From: Ruegeria conchae
Lineage (GTDB): Bacteria; Pseudomonadota; Alphaproteobacteria; Rhodobacterales; Rhodobacteraceae
DNA: 64,000 nucleotides
Direction of reading: 5' to 3'
Assembly: GCF_000192475.1 (NCBI RefSeq)
Contig: NZ_AEYW01000012.1
Span: forward strand, 124,001 to 188,000
Each line of letters starts with the position of its first letter. Within the stretch, counting starts at the first letter, position 1. The notes under the pieces were generated by a model, which was given only the letters and a program-made list of their open reading frames with translations, made no database searches and was not told the DNA's origin. This document shows positions 27,164 to 35,651 of this stretch, piece after piece. Both the position numbers and the translations under genes were made by a program.

Positions 27164-27979
27164 ATGGATGGGGCCGCGCTGCAAAACAAAACCCAATCCG
27201 ATACGAAACGCGAAGCCGTTATTCGTGTGCGCCATCTGACCAATCAATTTGGAGAACAAGTGGTCCATGACAATCTTGATCTGGATGTCTGGCGTGGTGA
27301 AGTTCTGGGTGTGGTCGGCGGCTCGGGCACCGGTAAGTCGGTGCTATTGCGCACGATCGTTGGGTTGAACAAGCCTAAGTCGGGCAGCATCGAAGTTCTG
27401 GGCGTTGATGTCCTGAACGGCCCCGAAGAAGAGCGTCAGCGCATCGAAAAAAGCTGGGGTGTCGCCTTTCAGGACGGAGCGCTGTTTTCCTCGCTGACCG
27501 TGCTGCAAAACGTGATGGCGCCTCTGCGTGAACATACCGGCATAAGTGAAAAACTGATGGCCGCGCTTGGGGGGCTTAAGATCAGTCTGGTCGGACTACC
27601 TCAGCTAAGTTGCAGCAAGTTCCCCTCGGAACTGTCCGGGGGTATGCGCAAACGCGCCGCGTTGGCCCGCGCCCTGTCATTGGATCCCGAAATCGTGTTT
27701 CTGGACGAACCAACTGCTGGGTTGGACCCGATCGGGGCTGCCGCTTATGATGATTTGATTGGTGAACTACAGCACGCGCTTGGTCTGACTGTGTTCATGG
27801 TGACGCATGATCTGGACAGTTTATACGCCATTTGTGACCGCATCGCTGTACTTGCGGAAAAGCGTGTGCTGGTTGAAGGTCCGATAGAAGGGATGACCAA
27901 GGTCGATCATCCTTGGGTTCAGGAATATTTCACAGGCCCCCGCGCCCGTGCGGCACAACAGAAGGGGCAGGACAGGTAG
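27164..27979 (+). CDS. Lipid ABC transporter ATP-binding protein, MlaF-like
   Basis: 271-aa cytosolic ATPase. Walker A GGSGTGKSVLLR near residue 50, signature ELSGGMRKRAALARAL, Walker B IVFLDEPTAGLDP, and the MlaF-type linking segment 'SWGVAFQDGALFSSLTV'. It follows the permease by one base and precedes the MCE gene by five. Drives phospholipid movement between membranes together with the permease and MCE protein; direction not shown by sequence. Confidence 0.93.
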   Translation: MDGAALQNKTQSDTKREAVIRVRHLTNQFGEQVVHDNLDLDVWRGEVLGVVGGSGTGKSVLLRTIVGLNKPKSGSIEVLGVDVLNGPEEERQRIEKSWGVAFQDGALFSSLTVLQNVMAPLREHTGISEKLMAALGGLKISLVGLPQLSCSKFPSELSGGMRKRAALARALSLDPEIVFLDEPTAGLDPIGAAAYDDLIGELQHALGLTVFMVTHDLDSLYAICDRIAVLAEKRVLVEGPIEGMTKVDHPWVQEYFTGPRARAAQQKGQDR

Positions 27980-27984
27980 AGGCG

Positions 27985-29301
27985 ATGGAGACCCGAGCGA
28001 ATTATATCCTGATTGGTGCGTTCACCTTGGCGGGCATTCTTGGTGCCTTCGGGTTCTTCCTATGGCTCGCCAAATTCGAAGTAACCCGTCAATACGCTTA
28101 CTATGATGTGTTGTTCGACAATGTCTCGGGCCTGTCTGCCGCCGGTGGCGTGAATTATAACGGCTTGCCGGTGGGACAGGTAATTTCCCTGGATCTGGAC
28201 AAAGATGACCCCTCGAAAGTAAGGGTTCGGCTTGAGATTGATGCAGGCATCCCCGTCACCAAGGAAACCATCGCGCAATTGCAGTCTCTGGGCGTCACCG
28301 GCGTGGCATATGTTGAGTTGTCCGGTGGATCACCAACCGCACAGAAATTGCCCCAGAATAGTGTCATCACAAGCAAGCGCAGCTCAATCCAGTCCTTACT
28401 CGAAGGCGCACCAGAGGTTCTGGAAAAGGCGGTCACCCTGCTGGAGAACCTCAATTCCGTTGTAGATGAGAACAATCGCAAGGCGGTGTCTGATATACTG
28501 AACAATCTGGCAGAAGCGTCGGGCAAACTGGATAAAACACTGACGGATTTCCAGTCGCTTTCGTCGGATCTGGGCGGTGCCGCTAAAGATGTTGGCGAAT
28601 TCACCAAGAGATTGGATACGTTGGCGAACACGGCCGAAACAACGTTGAGTACAGGAACCGATACGCTCAAGAGCATCAAAGAGACGTCAGAAACTGCCAA
28701 AACAACTCTTGAGACTGCAAACACCGCCATTGCAAGCGCTGAAAACGTAATTCAGGAGGAGATTCGACCCTTTGTCGAGCGGGGTTCAATCCTTGCCGAA
28801 AGGCTGACACGACTGTCAGATGAGGGCAGCCTGACACTTAGCGTGATAAGTGAAACTGTTCTGAACGCAAACACGACCCTTGAATCGGTTACATCCACGA
28901 TGAACTCGGCCAAAGGGGCGCTAGACTCGGCCGAGCGAGCATTCGACTCGGCCAATCGCGTGATGGACGAGGATATATCTCCGGTCGCAGCCGATGTAAG
29001 TAAGGCAGCCAATCAAGTCGCGGAAACCGTCTCGAACATCACCGAAAAAATCGACGAAATATCAGACGACGTCCTGAGCGCTTCTAAATCGGCGTCAGAT
29101 CTGTTGGGTACCATCGATGGCGTCGTTCAGGATAACCGCCGTCAGGTCTCGGATTTCTTGCGCGTTGGCTTGCCTCAGTTTATCCGCTTCATCGAGGAAT
29201 CGCAGCGTCTGGTGATTAGTCTCGACCGACTGGTCGACAAGGTCGAACGCGACCCCGCCCGCTTTTTGTTAGGCACCCAAGCATCGGAGTTTCGTCAATG
29301 A
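27985..29301 (+). CDS. MCE-domain periplasmic protein, MlaD-like
   Basis: 438-aa protein: one N-terminal membrane anchor (about 5-28, NYILIGAFTLAGILGAFGFF), an MCE domain at 38-120 (YDVLFDNVSGLSAAGGVNYN, GLPVGQVISLDLD, LQSLGVTGVAYVELSGGSP) and a long alpha-helical, Thr/Ser/Glu-rich tail (150-420) likely to form a coiled-coil barrel or bridge across the periplasm. ATG 27985 gives the standard METRANYILIGAF opening. Overlaps the next gene by ATGA. The long tail resembles PqiB/YebT-like or 'needle' MCE proteins more than the short E. coli MlaD. Confidence 0.9.
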   Translation: METRANYILIGAFTLAGILGAFGFFLWLAKFEVTRQYAYYDVLFDNVSGLSAAGGVNYNGLPVGQVISLDLDKDDPSKVRVRLEIDAGIPVTKETIAQLQSLGVTGVAYVELSGGSPTAQKLPQNSVITSKRSSIQSLLEGAPEVLEKAVTLLENLNSVVDENNRKAVSDILNNLAEASGKLDKTLTDFQSLSSDLGGAAKDVGEFTKRLDTLANTAETTLSTGTDTLKSIKETSETAKTTLETANTAIASAENVIQEEIRPFVERGSILAERLTRLSDEGSLTLSVISETVLNANTTLESVTSTMNSAKGALDSAERAFDSANRVMDEDISPVAADVSKAANQVAETVSNITEKIDEISDDVLSASKSASDLLGTIDGVVQDNRRQVSDFLRVGLPQFIRFIEESQRLVISLDRLVDKVERDPARFLLGTQASEFRQ

Positions 29302-29954
29302 TACGGCCCTTAACACTGTCTCTGATATTGGCCGCAATGACGGGTTGCACTGGCCTAGGAACGCTGCGGCAAGCCTCAAAGCCCAACGATCTCTATTTGC
29401 TAACCCCAAAGAGCACGTTCTCGTCTTCGCTGCCGCGCATACAGAAACAGATCGTTGTTGAGGAACCCACAGCGACGGCAGCGGTAAACACCGATCAGAT
29501 CGCCGTTCAGCCAACTTTGCTGCAAGTTCAATACCTGCCTCGGGCCCGTTGGGTGGATCGCGCGCCATTGATCGTTCAGGCGCTGATGGTTGAAAGCTAT
29601 GAAAACTCCGGCAAGGTTGCGGCCGTGGGGCGATCGACGGTTGGCCTGCGGGCTGATTATGTGATTGCACCCGATTTGCGCGAGTTTCAGGGCATAGTCG
29701 TCAGCGAAACCGGAGACTCAAAAACGGTGCGCGTGGAAGTGCGCATCAACATCAAAATCATCGATGAGTACGAGGACAAGATTATCGCCTCCAGCTCGTT
29801 CAGGGAAAACGTAATGGCCACGACTGATCAGACCCCTGATCTAGTCGAAGCATTTGATGTGGCCTTGGGCCGGACCATGCGGGATGCGGTTGAATGGAGT
29901 ATCCGCAAAATTAATACTCACGTGCAGAACAACCCACGATCAAGCCCAAGCTAG
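29298..29954 (+). CDS. ABC-type transport auxiliary lipoprotein (PqiC-like)
   Basis: 218-aa putative outer-membrane lipoprotein. Signal MIRPLTLSLILAAMTGC with lipobox MTGC (Cys17), then the ABC_trans_aux pattern: 'KPNDLYLLTPKSTF', 'QIVVEEPTATAAVNTDQIAV', YLPRARWVDRAPLIVQALMV and ADYVIAPDLREFQGI. PqiC-family lipoproteins form an outer-membrane ring for MCE transporters, fitting its place at the end of this operon. The start overlaps the MCE stop. It ends 6 bases from the convergent glutamate-synthase-like gene. Confidence 0.9.
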   Translation: MIRPLTLSLILAAMTGCTGLGTLRQASKPNDLYLLTPKSTFSSSLPRIQKQIVVEEPTATAAVNTDQIAVQPTLLQVQYLPRARWVDRAPLIVQALMVESYENSGKVAAVGRSTVGLRADYVIAPDLREFQGIVVSETGDSKTVRVEVRINIKIIDEYEDKIIASSSFRENVMATTDQTPDLVEAFDVALGRTMRDAVEWSIRKINTHVQNNPRSSPS

Positions 29955-29960
29955 GGGTTG

Positions 29961-31541
29961 TCAGAACTGGCTGGCCGAAGCTGCCTGCCAGTCCGCAGCA
30001 TATTCCTGCGGCACGGTTTTGCCCAGCAATGCGTCTTCTTCCAGAAAGCTGTAAAGCTCAGCGTAAGATCGTTCTCCCTCATCTGCCATGCGACGGAGGA
30101 TATCGCTGGGTCGCAATTCAGAAACCTTGGCTTTGCCCATAGCACCCAAGATCTCGCGGAAGCTTTCCAATGTCGCGTCATGGAACCGGTGCACACGCTG
30201 ACGTTTCTGCGGCACGTTTACCGCTCGGCCCCGGATCGGATCCTGCGTCGCCACGCCCGAAGGGCACCGATTGGTATTGCAATGCAGTGCTTGAATGCAC
30301 CCAACGGCAAACATCATCGCCCGCGCCGCGTTGCACATATCAGCACCCAAGGCCATTTTCTCGACCATGTCGAAACCCGTCGCAACCTTGCCCGAGCAAA
30401 TCACGTGCACCTTGTCGCGCACTCCAATCCCACGCAGGCAATTGTTTACAAAGATCAACCCTTCGTTCAGGGGCATCCCCAGACGGTTGGTAAATTCAAC
30501 CGGCGCCGCGCCGGTCCCTCCTTCGGCACCATCAACGGTAATAAAATCGGGCAGTATGCCGGTTTCCAACATGGCTTTACAGATCGCCATGAATTCCGAA
30601 GGTTGGCCGATGCACAGTTTGAAGCCAATCGGCTTACCGCCAGACATTTCCCGCAGATGCTGAACAAACTGCATCAACCCTGTCGGCCCATCGAACGCCG
30701 AGTGTATAGGGGGTGAAATTACATCCTGATGCACAGGAACGCCTCGGATTTCCGCGATTTCCTCGTCCACCTTTGCGGCCGGCAATACCCCTCCATGAGA
30801 CGGTTTTGCCCCTTGTGAAAGCTTAATCTCGATTGCCTTCACCACATCCAATTTGGCTTTTTCGGCGAATTTGTCCTTGTCGAAACCCCCATCGGCGGTG
30901 CGACATCCAAAATACCCTGTTCCGATTTGCCAGATGATGTCACCACCCTCAGCCAGATGGTGCGGGGATAGCCCTCCTTCGCCGGTATTATGTGCAAACC
31001 CGCCATCCTTAGCGCCACCGTTCAGTGCCCGGATCGCATTTGCGCTGAGTGCACCAAAGCTCATCGCTGAAACATTCAGGCGCGAAGCGTTATAGGGTTT
31101 GTCGCACTGAGGCCCGCCAAGCATAATCCGCTCCTCACTTTCATCGACATGTTTTGGCGAAAGTGAATGGTTTGAACGATGATAACCGACACTCAGTATG
31201 TCGTACTGGGTCCCGAATGCCTGCGTATCCACCTGCCCTTTGGCGCGGGAATAGACCAGACTGCGGATAATCCGATTGAAAGGTCGACCACTTTCGTTGG
31301 TTTCCACAAAATACTGCCGGATTTCGGGGCTGACAAATTCCAGCATATAGCGGAAGTGGCCGAGAACGGGATAGTTGTTCAATACGTTATGCTTGGTCGT
31401 CAGCATATCGTACATTCCTACAATCGCGTACGGGATCAGAATGACCAACAGCCAATTCGCAGGGGACCAGAAATACCCCAGCAATAGGGTAAGTGGCAGG
31501 ACCACAAAGCTGAGCACATAATATAGTCTGCGAACAATCAT
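29961..31541 (-). CDS. FMN-binding glutamate synthase family protein
   Basis: 526-aa protein with two N-terminal hydrophobic segments (LYYVLSFVVLPLTLLLGYFW, NWLLVILIPYAIVGMYDML) followed by a GltB-type FMN TIM barrel (LNVSAMSFGALSANAIRALN, KPSHGGVLPAAKVDEEIAEI, VDGAEGGTGAAPVEF). The 3Fe-4S cysteines of glutamate synthase are present as GC-I-Q-A-L-H-C-N-T-N-R-C near residue 430. The amidotransferase domain is absent, so it uses no glutamine by itself; substrate and physiological partner are unknown. Membrane-anchored members of this family are widespread and uncharacterised. Confidence 0.88.
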   Translation of the reverse strand: MIVRRLYYVLSFVVLPLTLLLGYFWSPANWLLVILIPYAIVGMYDMLTTKHNVLNNYPVLGHFRYMLEFVSPEIRQYFVETNESGRPFNRIIRSLVYSRAKGQVDTQAFGTQYDILSVGYHRSNHSLSPKHVDESEERIMLGGPQCDKPYNASRLNVSAMSFGALSANAIRALNGGAKDGGFAHNTGEGGLSPHHLAEGGDIIWQIGTGYFGCRTADGGFDKDKFAEKAKLDVVKAIEIKLSQGAKPSHGGVLPAAKVDEEIAEIRGVPVHQDVISPPIHSAFDGPTGLMQFVQHLREMSGGKPIGFKLCIGQPSEFMAICKAMLETGILPDFITVDGAEGGTGAAPVEFTNRLGMPLNEGLIFVNNCLRGIGVRDKVHVICSGKVATGFDMVEKMALGADMCNAARAMMFAVGCIQALHCNTNRCPSGVATQDPIRGRAVNVPQKRQRVHRFHDATLESFREILGAMGKAKVSELRPSDILRRMADEGERSYAELYSFLEEDALLGKTVPQEYAADWQAASASQF

Positions 31542-31651
31542 CCCTGACCTCCCTGGGTGGCGTAAAGAGCTGTGTATCCTCGGCTGGATCGTGGGCTCGA
31601 AGCCCGGCAGATGTTTTTAAACGTGAACCAGATTCAACTGAATTTGCAAGA

Positions 31652-31691
31652 CCTTGCTAATCTGTCGTTAGTAACGGTTGAGTTAGCAAGG
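31652..31691. repeat. Perfect 9-bp inverted repeat with nested hairpin
   Basis: CCTTGCTAA (31652-31660) is mirrored by TTAGCAAGG (31683-31691). Inside the 22-base loop a second stem CGTTA-G-TAACG forms. It lies in the divergent promoter region between the glutamate-synthase-like gene and crcB. It could be an operator or a structured leader; it does not match the fluoride riboswitch consensus as I know it. Confidence 0.45.
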
Positions 31692-31758
31692 GCAGTTGAT
31701 CGGTCCATTCGCAATCTATATGCGGGATAAGACACAGGTAAGAGCGGGATCAATCTAG

Positions 31759-32166
31759 GTGTCACAAACTGCACCTGCCCTCAGGCGTAGTGCCCAGATG
31801 TACGCAGCCGTCTTTGTTGGTGGTGCTGCGGGTTCGCTGCTACGCGAACTGTTCACGGTGCCGATACCCGGTGCTCCATTTCTGACAGAGACGTTCGGTA
31901 TTAACATTGTGGCCTGCTTCATCCTTGGCTGGCTTTATTCTATCCGCCACAAAGTTCATGCACATGTGCTGCACTTGGGTGCTGTAGGGTTTTGCGGAGG
32001 CCTTTCTACTTTTTCTTCATTTGTGGCCGAGTTGGAGCGTTTGGCCGAAACCACCGGTTGGTACGTCATCACCGCCTTCGGGGCAGAAATCGCAATTGGC
32101 TTAGCCGCAGCGGCTTTGGGTGAAGCGTTGGGTCGAAAGTACTTGCCTTGGAGGCATCCAGAATGA
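31759..32166 (+). CDS. crcB: Fluoride efflux channel CrcB (first copy)
   Basis: Small four-helix membrane protein (135 aa from GTG 31759; 122 aa from ATG 31798, which many family members would favour) that exports fluoride. Family motifs: 'GGAAGSLLRELF' in helix 1, 'FGINIVACFILGWLY' in helix 2, and GFCGGLSTFSSFVAELE carrying the Phe-box/T-F-S-S-F of Fluc channels in helix 3. The stop overlaps the start of a second crcB by ATGA, so the two are co-translated and probably form a heterodimer. Confidence 0.9.
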   Translation: MSQTAPALRRSAQMYAAVFVGGAAGSLLRELFTVPIPGAPFLTETFGINIVACFILGWLYSIRHKVHAHVLHLGAVGFCGGLSTFSSFVAELERLAETTGWYVITAFGAEIAIGLAAAALGEALGRKYLPWRHPE

Positions 32167-32525
32167 ACGACCTGCATCTGCACGTCATGTTTGCGCTGGG
32201 AGGAGGAGCAGGTGCTGTACTGCGCCACTGGTTGACGCTTCAGGTGACCCACGATCTGCCTTACGCTACACTGATCGTGAATGTGGCAGGCAGCCTGTTG
32301 CTTGGTCTGTGGGTTGGTTATCTCGGCGGGGAAATCGAAATGAGCGAGCAACAGAACCGATTGGTATTCGGCTTTTGCGGTGGCTTCACAACGTTTTCCA
32401 GCTTTGCTTATCAGTCACTGCAGTTGAACCGTGAAAGAACCATCGCGTTCGCAGCTGGTAACATAATTCTCAGTCTGGTTCTGTGCTGGATCGCGCTTTG
32501 GTTAGGATTGGTCCTGATGGCCTGA
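32163..32525 (+). CDS. crcB: Fluoride efflux channel CrcB (second copy)
   Basis: 120-aa four-helix membrane protein. 'GGGAGAVLRHWL' (helix 1), LIVNVAGSLLLGLWVGYL (helix 2, with the conserved N-V-x-G-S-x-L-x-G), and FGFCGGFTTFSSFAYQSLQL (helix 3). Start ATG 32163 overlaps the first copy's stop. Paired crcB genes encode dual-topology partner chains of one fluoride channel in several bacteria. Convergent with cyoD, 87 bases away. Confidence 0.92.
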   Translation: MNDLHLHVMFALGGGAGAVLRHWLTLQVTHDLPYATLIVNVAGSLLLGLWVGYLGGEIEMSEQQNRLVFGFCGGFTTFSSFAYQSLQLNRERTIAFAAGNIILSLVLCWIALWLGLVLMA

Positions 32526-32612
32526 CCAATCGAGTCACCGGTTATGGAACGAATGATGGTGGTGCGAAGAACCATTCCTGATGCGGCTACAAGCGGGTCA
32601 GGGCTTGGCGGA

Positions 32613-32939
32613 TCACATCATCTGCAGGTGCATCCGAATGGCCAAATTACCTAGAATCCAGACCGTCCCGCCGATGATAATCAATAAGACCAGCGTTGAG
32701 AATAGGATCAGGTCCAGATCCTCTCGGCTGCTGCGCCGCCTGTCGATATGAAGAAAGTACACCAACTGCACAACCAACTGTGCCAAGCCCAGCAGGCCGA
32801 TGCTAAGATATACCCCTTTGGTTTCAATCCCGTATCGGTGAGCGATTAAGAAGACCGCCAGCGTTAGCAGAAGAGACCCACCATATCCGATAACATATCG
32901 GCGACGCTCTCGCTTGTGCAGGTCAGCGCGTCTATCCAT
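32613..32939 (-). CDS. cyoD: Cytochrome o ubiquinol oxidase subunit IV
   Basis: 108-aa membrane protein with three hydrophobic spans (YVIGYGGSLLLTLAVFLIAH, GVYLSIGLLGLAQLVVQLVY with FLHIDRR, and DLILFSTLVLLIIIGGTVWI). The F-L-H-I-D motif between spans 2 and 3 is typical of CyoD. It overlaps the end of cyoC by eight bases and is the last gene of the minus-strand cyoABCD operon. Confidence 0.92.
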   Translation of the reverse strand: MDRRADLHKRERRRYVIGYGGSLLLTLAVFLIAHRYGIETKGVYLSIGLLGLAQLVVQLVYFLHIDRRRSSREDLDLILFSTLVLLIIIGGTVWILGNLAIRMHLQMM

Positions 32940-33564
32940 AGGTCAGCCCTCCAAAATAGACAATTGTGATGATGCCGACCCAGATCAGATCAAGGAAGTG
33001 CCAGAACAATGCCAGTCGCACCATACGGGACATCAGCAAGTCAGTTAGTCCGAACATTCTTAGCTGAATGCCCAAGACGATCAGCCACAGGCACCCCGAC
33101 GCGACGTGCAGCCCGTGCAGTGGCACAAGGCCATAGAAAGCCGACAAAAATCCGCTGCGCTGAGGGATACCGCCCTGGGCTGCCATGTTCAGAAAATCGC
33201 GGATCTCCAGAACCAGAAAGCTAAGCCCCAGTACCAGTGTTACTCCAAACCACAGAACGATCCGCGCCCGCGGCAAGTTGTATTTCAACGCCAGCATCGC
33301 AAGCCCTACGGTCAGACTGCTCGTCAACAATATCAGGGTTTGAGCAAAGATGCTTTTCAGATCAAACAATTCATGTGGTCCGGGCCCACCGGCCTGTGCA
33401 TCAATCATCGTGATGTAGATCGCGAACATCAGGCCGAAATAGACCAGATCGCTCATAAGAAAGACCCAGAAGCCAAAAGTGACAACCTCGGTGGCTTTGT
33501 GGGCGCTCGCATGGCCTTCGCCAAGGTTGATGCCCGGATAGCTTTGCGTGGGTGCGCGCCTCAT
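32932..33564 (-). CDS. cyoC: Cytochrome o ubiquinol oxidase subunit III
   Basis: 210-aa membrane subunit with five spans. Diagnostic stretches are FGFWVFLMSDLVYFGLMFAI, 'SGFLSAFYGLVPLHGLHVASGCLW' and ALFWHFLDLIWVGIITIVYF, the usual CyoC order. Assists assembly and stability of the proton-pumping bo3 quinol oxidase. Its ATG (33564) overlaps the cyoB stop (ATGA type). Confidence 0.94.
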   Translation of the reverse strand: MRRAPTQSYPGINLGEGHASAHKATEVVTFGFWVFLMSDLVYFGLMFAIYITMIDAQAGGPGPHELFDLKSIFAQTLILLTSSLTVGLAMLALKYNLPRARIVLWFGVTLVLGLSFLVLEIRDFLNMAAQGGIPQRSGFLSAFYGLVPLHGLHVASGCLWLIVLGIQLRMFGLTDLLMSRMVRLALFWHFLDLIWVGIITIVYFGGLTYG

Positions 33565-35651
33565 GTCACGACCTCCATATCCGGGCGTGCGAGACCGCGA
33601 TTTTCTGGGGCGATTTCATAATCGCGATCCACTGCTGCAGTGCTATGGACAAGGTCCAGCCAAGCTTCATGGTCTTTGCGGACCTCTTCGGCAGGAATGA
33701 TGATTTCGGTGCTGGTATCAAAGCTCCAGATGATAATCGCCAGGATGATAGTAATCGTCATCAGGAGCGCCAGCCACCAAATCCACCAAACCAGCGCGAA
33801 CATCCAGACACCGCTGAGCACGCAGAGAATGAATCCGATGCCGGTATTGCGCGGCATCTCGATATCTTCATAGGCTTCAGGTTTGGGATAAGCTGCAGCG
33901 CGCTCTTTGGCGGCGGCAAAGTTGTCGCGGTCGGTGACCTCCGGGATGATGGCAAAGTTGTAGGGCGGTGGCGGAGACGGAATCGACCATTCCAGTGTAC
34001 GCCCGTCCCACGGATCACCTATCGGAGCACGGGTTTTTTCACGATTGCGGATACTGACCCAAAGTTGAATGAGGATCGAGAACAACCCGCAGGTGATGAC
34101 CAATGCACCAATTACGGCAATGATCATGTAGGGGTGAAAACTCGGGTCCTCCCAACTGTAGGACCGGCGCGGCATTCCCATCAAACCAACAAAGTAAAGC
34201 GGCATAAAAGTCAGCAAGAAACCCACGGTCCAGCAGACGACCGAGACGCGTCCCCAGAATTCGTTGAGGCGAAAACCGAAGGCTTTCGGGAACCAGTAAT
34301 TATAGCCCGCGAGCAGCGCAAACAGTACTCCGGGCAGAAGGACGTTGTGGAAATGCGCCACAAGGAACAACGTGTTGTGGACCTGATAGTCAATCGTCGG
34401 ATTGGCCAGAATTACCCCGCTAAGGCCACCAATCACGAACAGCATCAAAAAGGCTAGACCATAGAGCATCGGAACGGAAAACCGTATCCGCCCGCGATAG
34501 AGCGTGGCCATCCAGTCATAGACTTTCACACCGGTTGGGATCGCGATCAGCATCGTCGCAATGCCGAATACCGCGTTGATCAGCGCGCTTTGGCCCATGG
34601 TGAAGAAATGATGCAGCCATACTGTGAAAGACAATACTGCAATCGACATCGTGGCAATGACCAGCGAGTTATAGCCATAAAGGCGCTTGGCCGAAAAAGT
34701 GGCAAAGACTTCGGAATAGATGCCATAAGCAGGCAGGACCAGCAGATAGACCTCTGGGTGACCGAACAGCCAAAACAGGTTGGCATAGTTCATCATGTTT
34801 CCACCAAGATCATTGGTGAAGAAATGGAAATCCAGATACCGATCAGCGGCCAGCAACAGCGCCGCCACGCCTAGGGGCGGCATGGCAAAGACGATCAGGA
34901 TTGAGCTACAGATGATCGTCCAGCAATACATCGGCAACCGCATGAATTTCATCCCAGGTGCACGCAGCTTGTAAATTGTGACGGCAAAATTGATACCAGT
35001 GAGAGTGGTGCCTACGCCCGAGACAACAATGGCCCAAATCCAATAATCCGGCCCGACGCCGGGATTGAACGCGGCGCCTGTGTAAGGCGGATATGCGGTC
35101 CAACCTCCGGTCGAAAACTCGCCAACCACCAGCGAGACCATCAACATCATGCCGGACGATACCGTCAGGCCAAGGCTGATTTGGTTTATAACCGGAAATG
35201 CAACGTCCCGCGCGCCGATCATCAACGGAACCAGATAGTTTGCCACTCCAAAGACAAAGGGGACGGCAACGAAGAAGATCATGATGGTGCCGTGGGTGCT
35301 GAATAGCTCGGCGAAATGTTCGGGCTTCAGAAATCCATCGCCCGGACCTGCCGCCTGTTGGGCCCGCATCACAACACCTTCCAACACGCCCCTTGCCAGC
35401 ATGACGATGGCAAAGACGATATACATGATGCCGATTTTCTTGTGATCAGCGCTGGTCAGCCAATCCCGCCAGAGAGGGCTCCAAAGGCGAAACCACGTTA
35501 GCAGGAACAGCACCGTCAAAGCGCCCACTATCACTATACCGGCCGCAGCGTTGGCGATGATTTCATTGGCATCGGGCGCCCGGATGAGCCCGGTGATCGG
35601 CAACGCATCCCAACTCAGGCGACCCAAAATGCCAGTCTCGACTGAAGTCAT
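33561..35651 (-). CDS. cyoB: Cytochrome o ubiquinol oxidase subunit I
   Basis: 696-aa catalytic subunit of the bo3-type haem-copper quinol oxidase. Key features: the haem-ligand and CuB region 'FWLFGHPEVYLLVLPAYGIYSEV' (H and Y of the cross-linked pair), 'WLHHFFTMG' (CuB histidines), 'NTLFLVAHFHNVLLPG' (haem ligands), and the R-R-S-Y-S-W segment. The C-terminal extension (600-696) with acidic tail is as usual for CyoB. Pumps protons while reducing O2. No cyoE (haem O synthase) is next to it. Confidence 0.95.
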   Translation of the reverse strand: MTSVETGILGRLSWDALPITGLIRAPDANEIIANAAAGIVIVGALTVLFLLTWFRLWSPLWRDWLTSADHKKIGIMYIVFAIVMLARGVLEGVVMRAQQAAGPGDGFLKPEHFAELFSTHGTIMIFFVAVPFVFGVANYLVPLMIGARDVAFPVINQISLGLTVSSGMMLMVSLVVGEFSTGGWTAYPPYTGAAFNPGVGPDYWIWAIVVSGVGTTLTGINFAVTIYKLRAPGMKFMRLPMYCWTIICSSILIVFAMPPLGVAALLLAADRYLDFHFFTNDLGGNMMNYANLFWLFGHPEVYLLVLPAYGIYSEVFATFSAKRLYGYNSLVIATMSIAVLSFTVWLHHFFTMGQSALINAVFGIATMLIAIPTGVKVYDWMATLYRGRIRFSVPMLYGLAFLMLFVIGGLSGVILANPTIDYQVHNTLFLVAHFHNVLLPGVLFALLAGYNYWFPKAFGFRLNEFWGRVSVVCWTVGFLLTFMPLYFVGLMGMPRRSYSWEDPSFHPYMIIAVIGALVITCGLFSILIQLWVSIRNREKTRAPIGDPWDGRTLEWSIPSPPPPYNFAIIPEVTDRDNFAAAKERAAAYPKPEAYEDIEMPRNTGIGFILCVLSGVWMFALVWWIWWLALLMTITIILAIIIWSFDTSTEIIIPAEEVRKDHEAWLDLVHSTAAVDRDYEIAPENRGLARPDMEVVT

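Noticed and set aside
29958..30716. Plus-strand open frame of about 250 codons opposite the glutamate-synthase-like gene
   Set aside because: Antisense shadow of a well conserved gene; no family features.
31542..31758. Possible fluoride riboswitch before crcB
   Set aside because: I could not find the conserved crcB-RNA segments; only an unrelated inverted repeat is evident.
33552..34457. Plus-strand open frame of about 300 codons opposite cyoB
   Set aside because: It is antisense to the fully conserved cyoB and has a charge-rich shadow composition.
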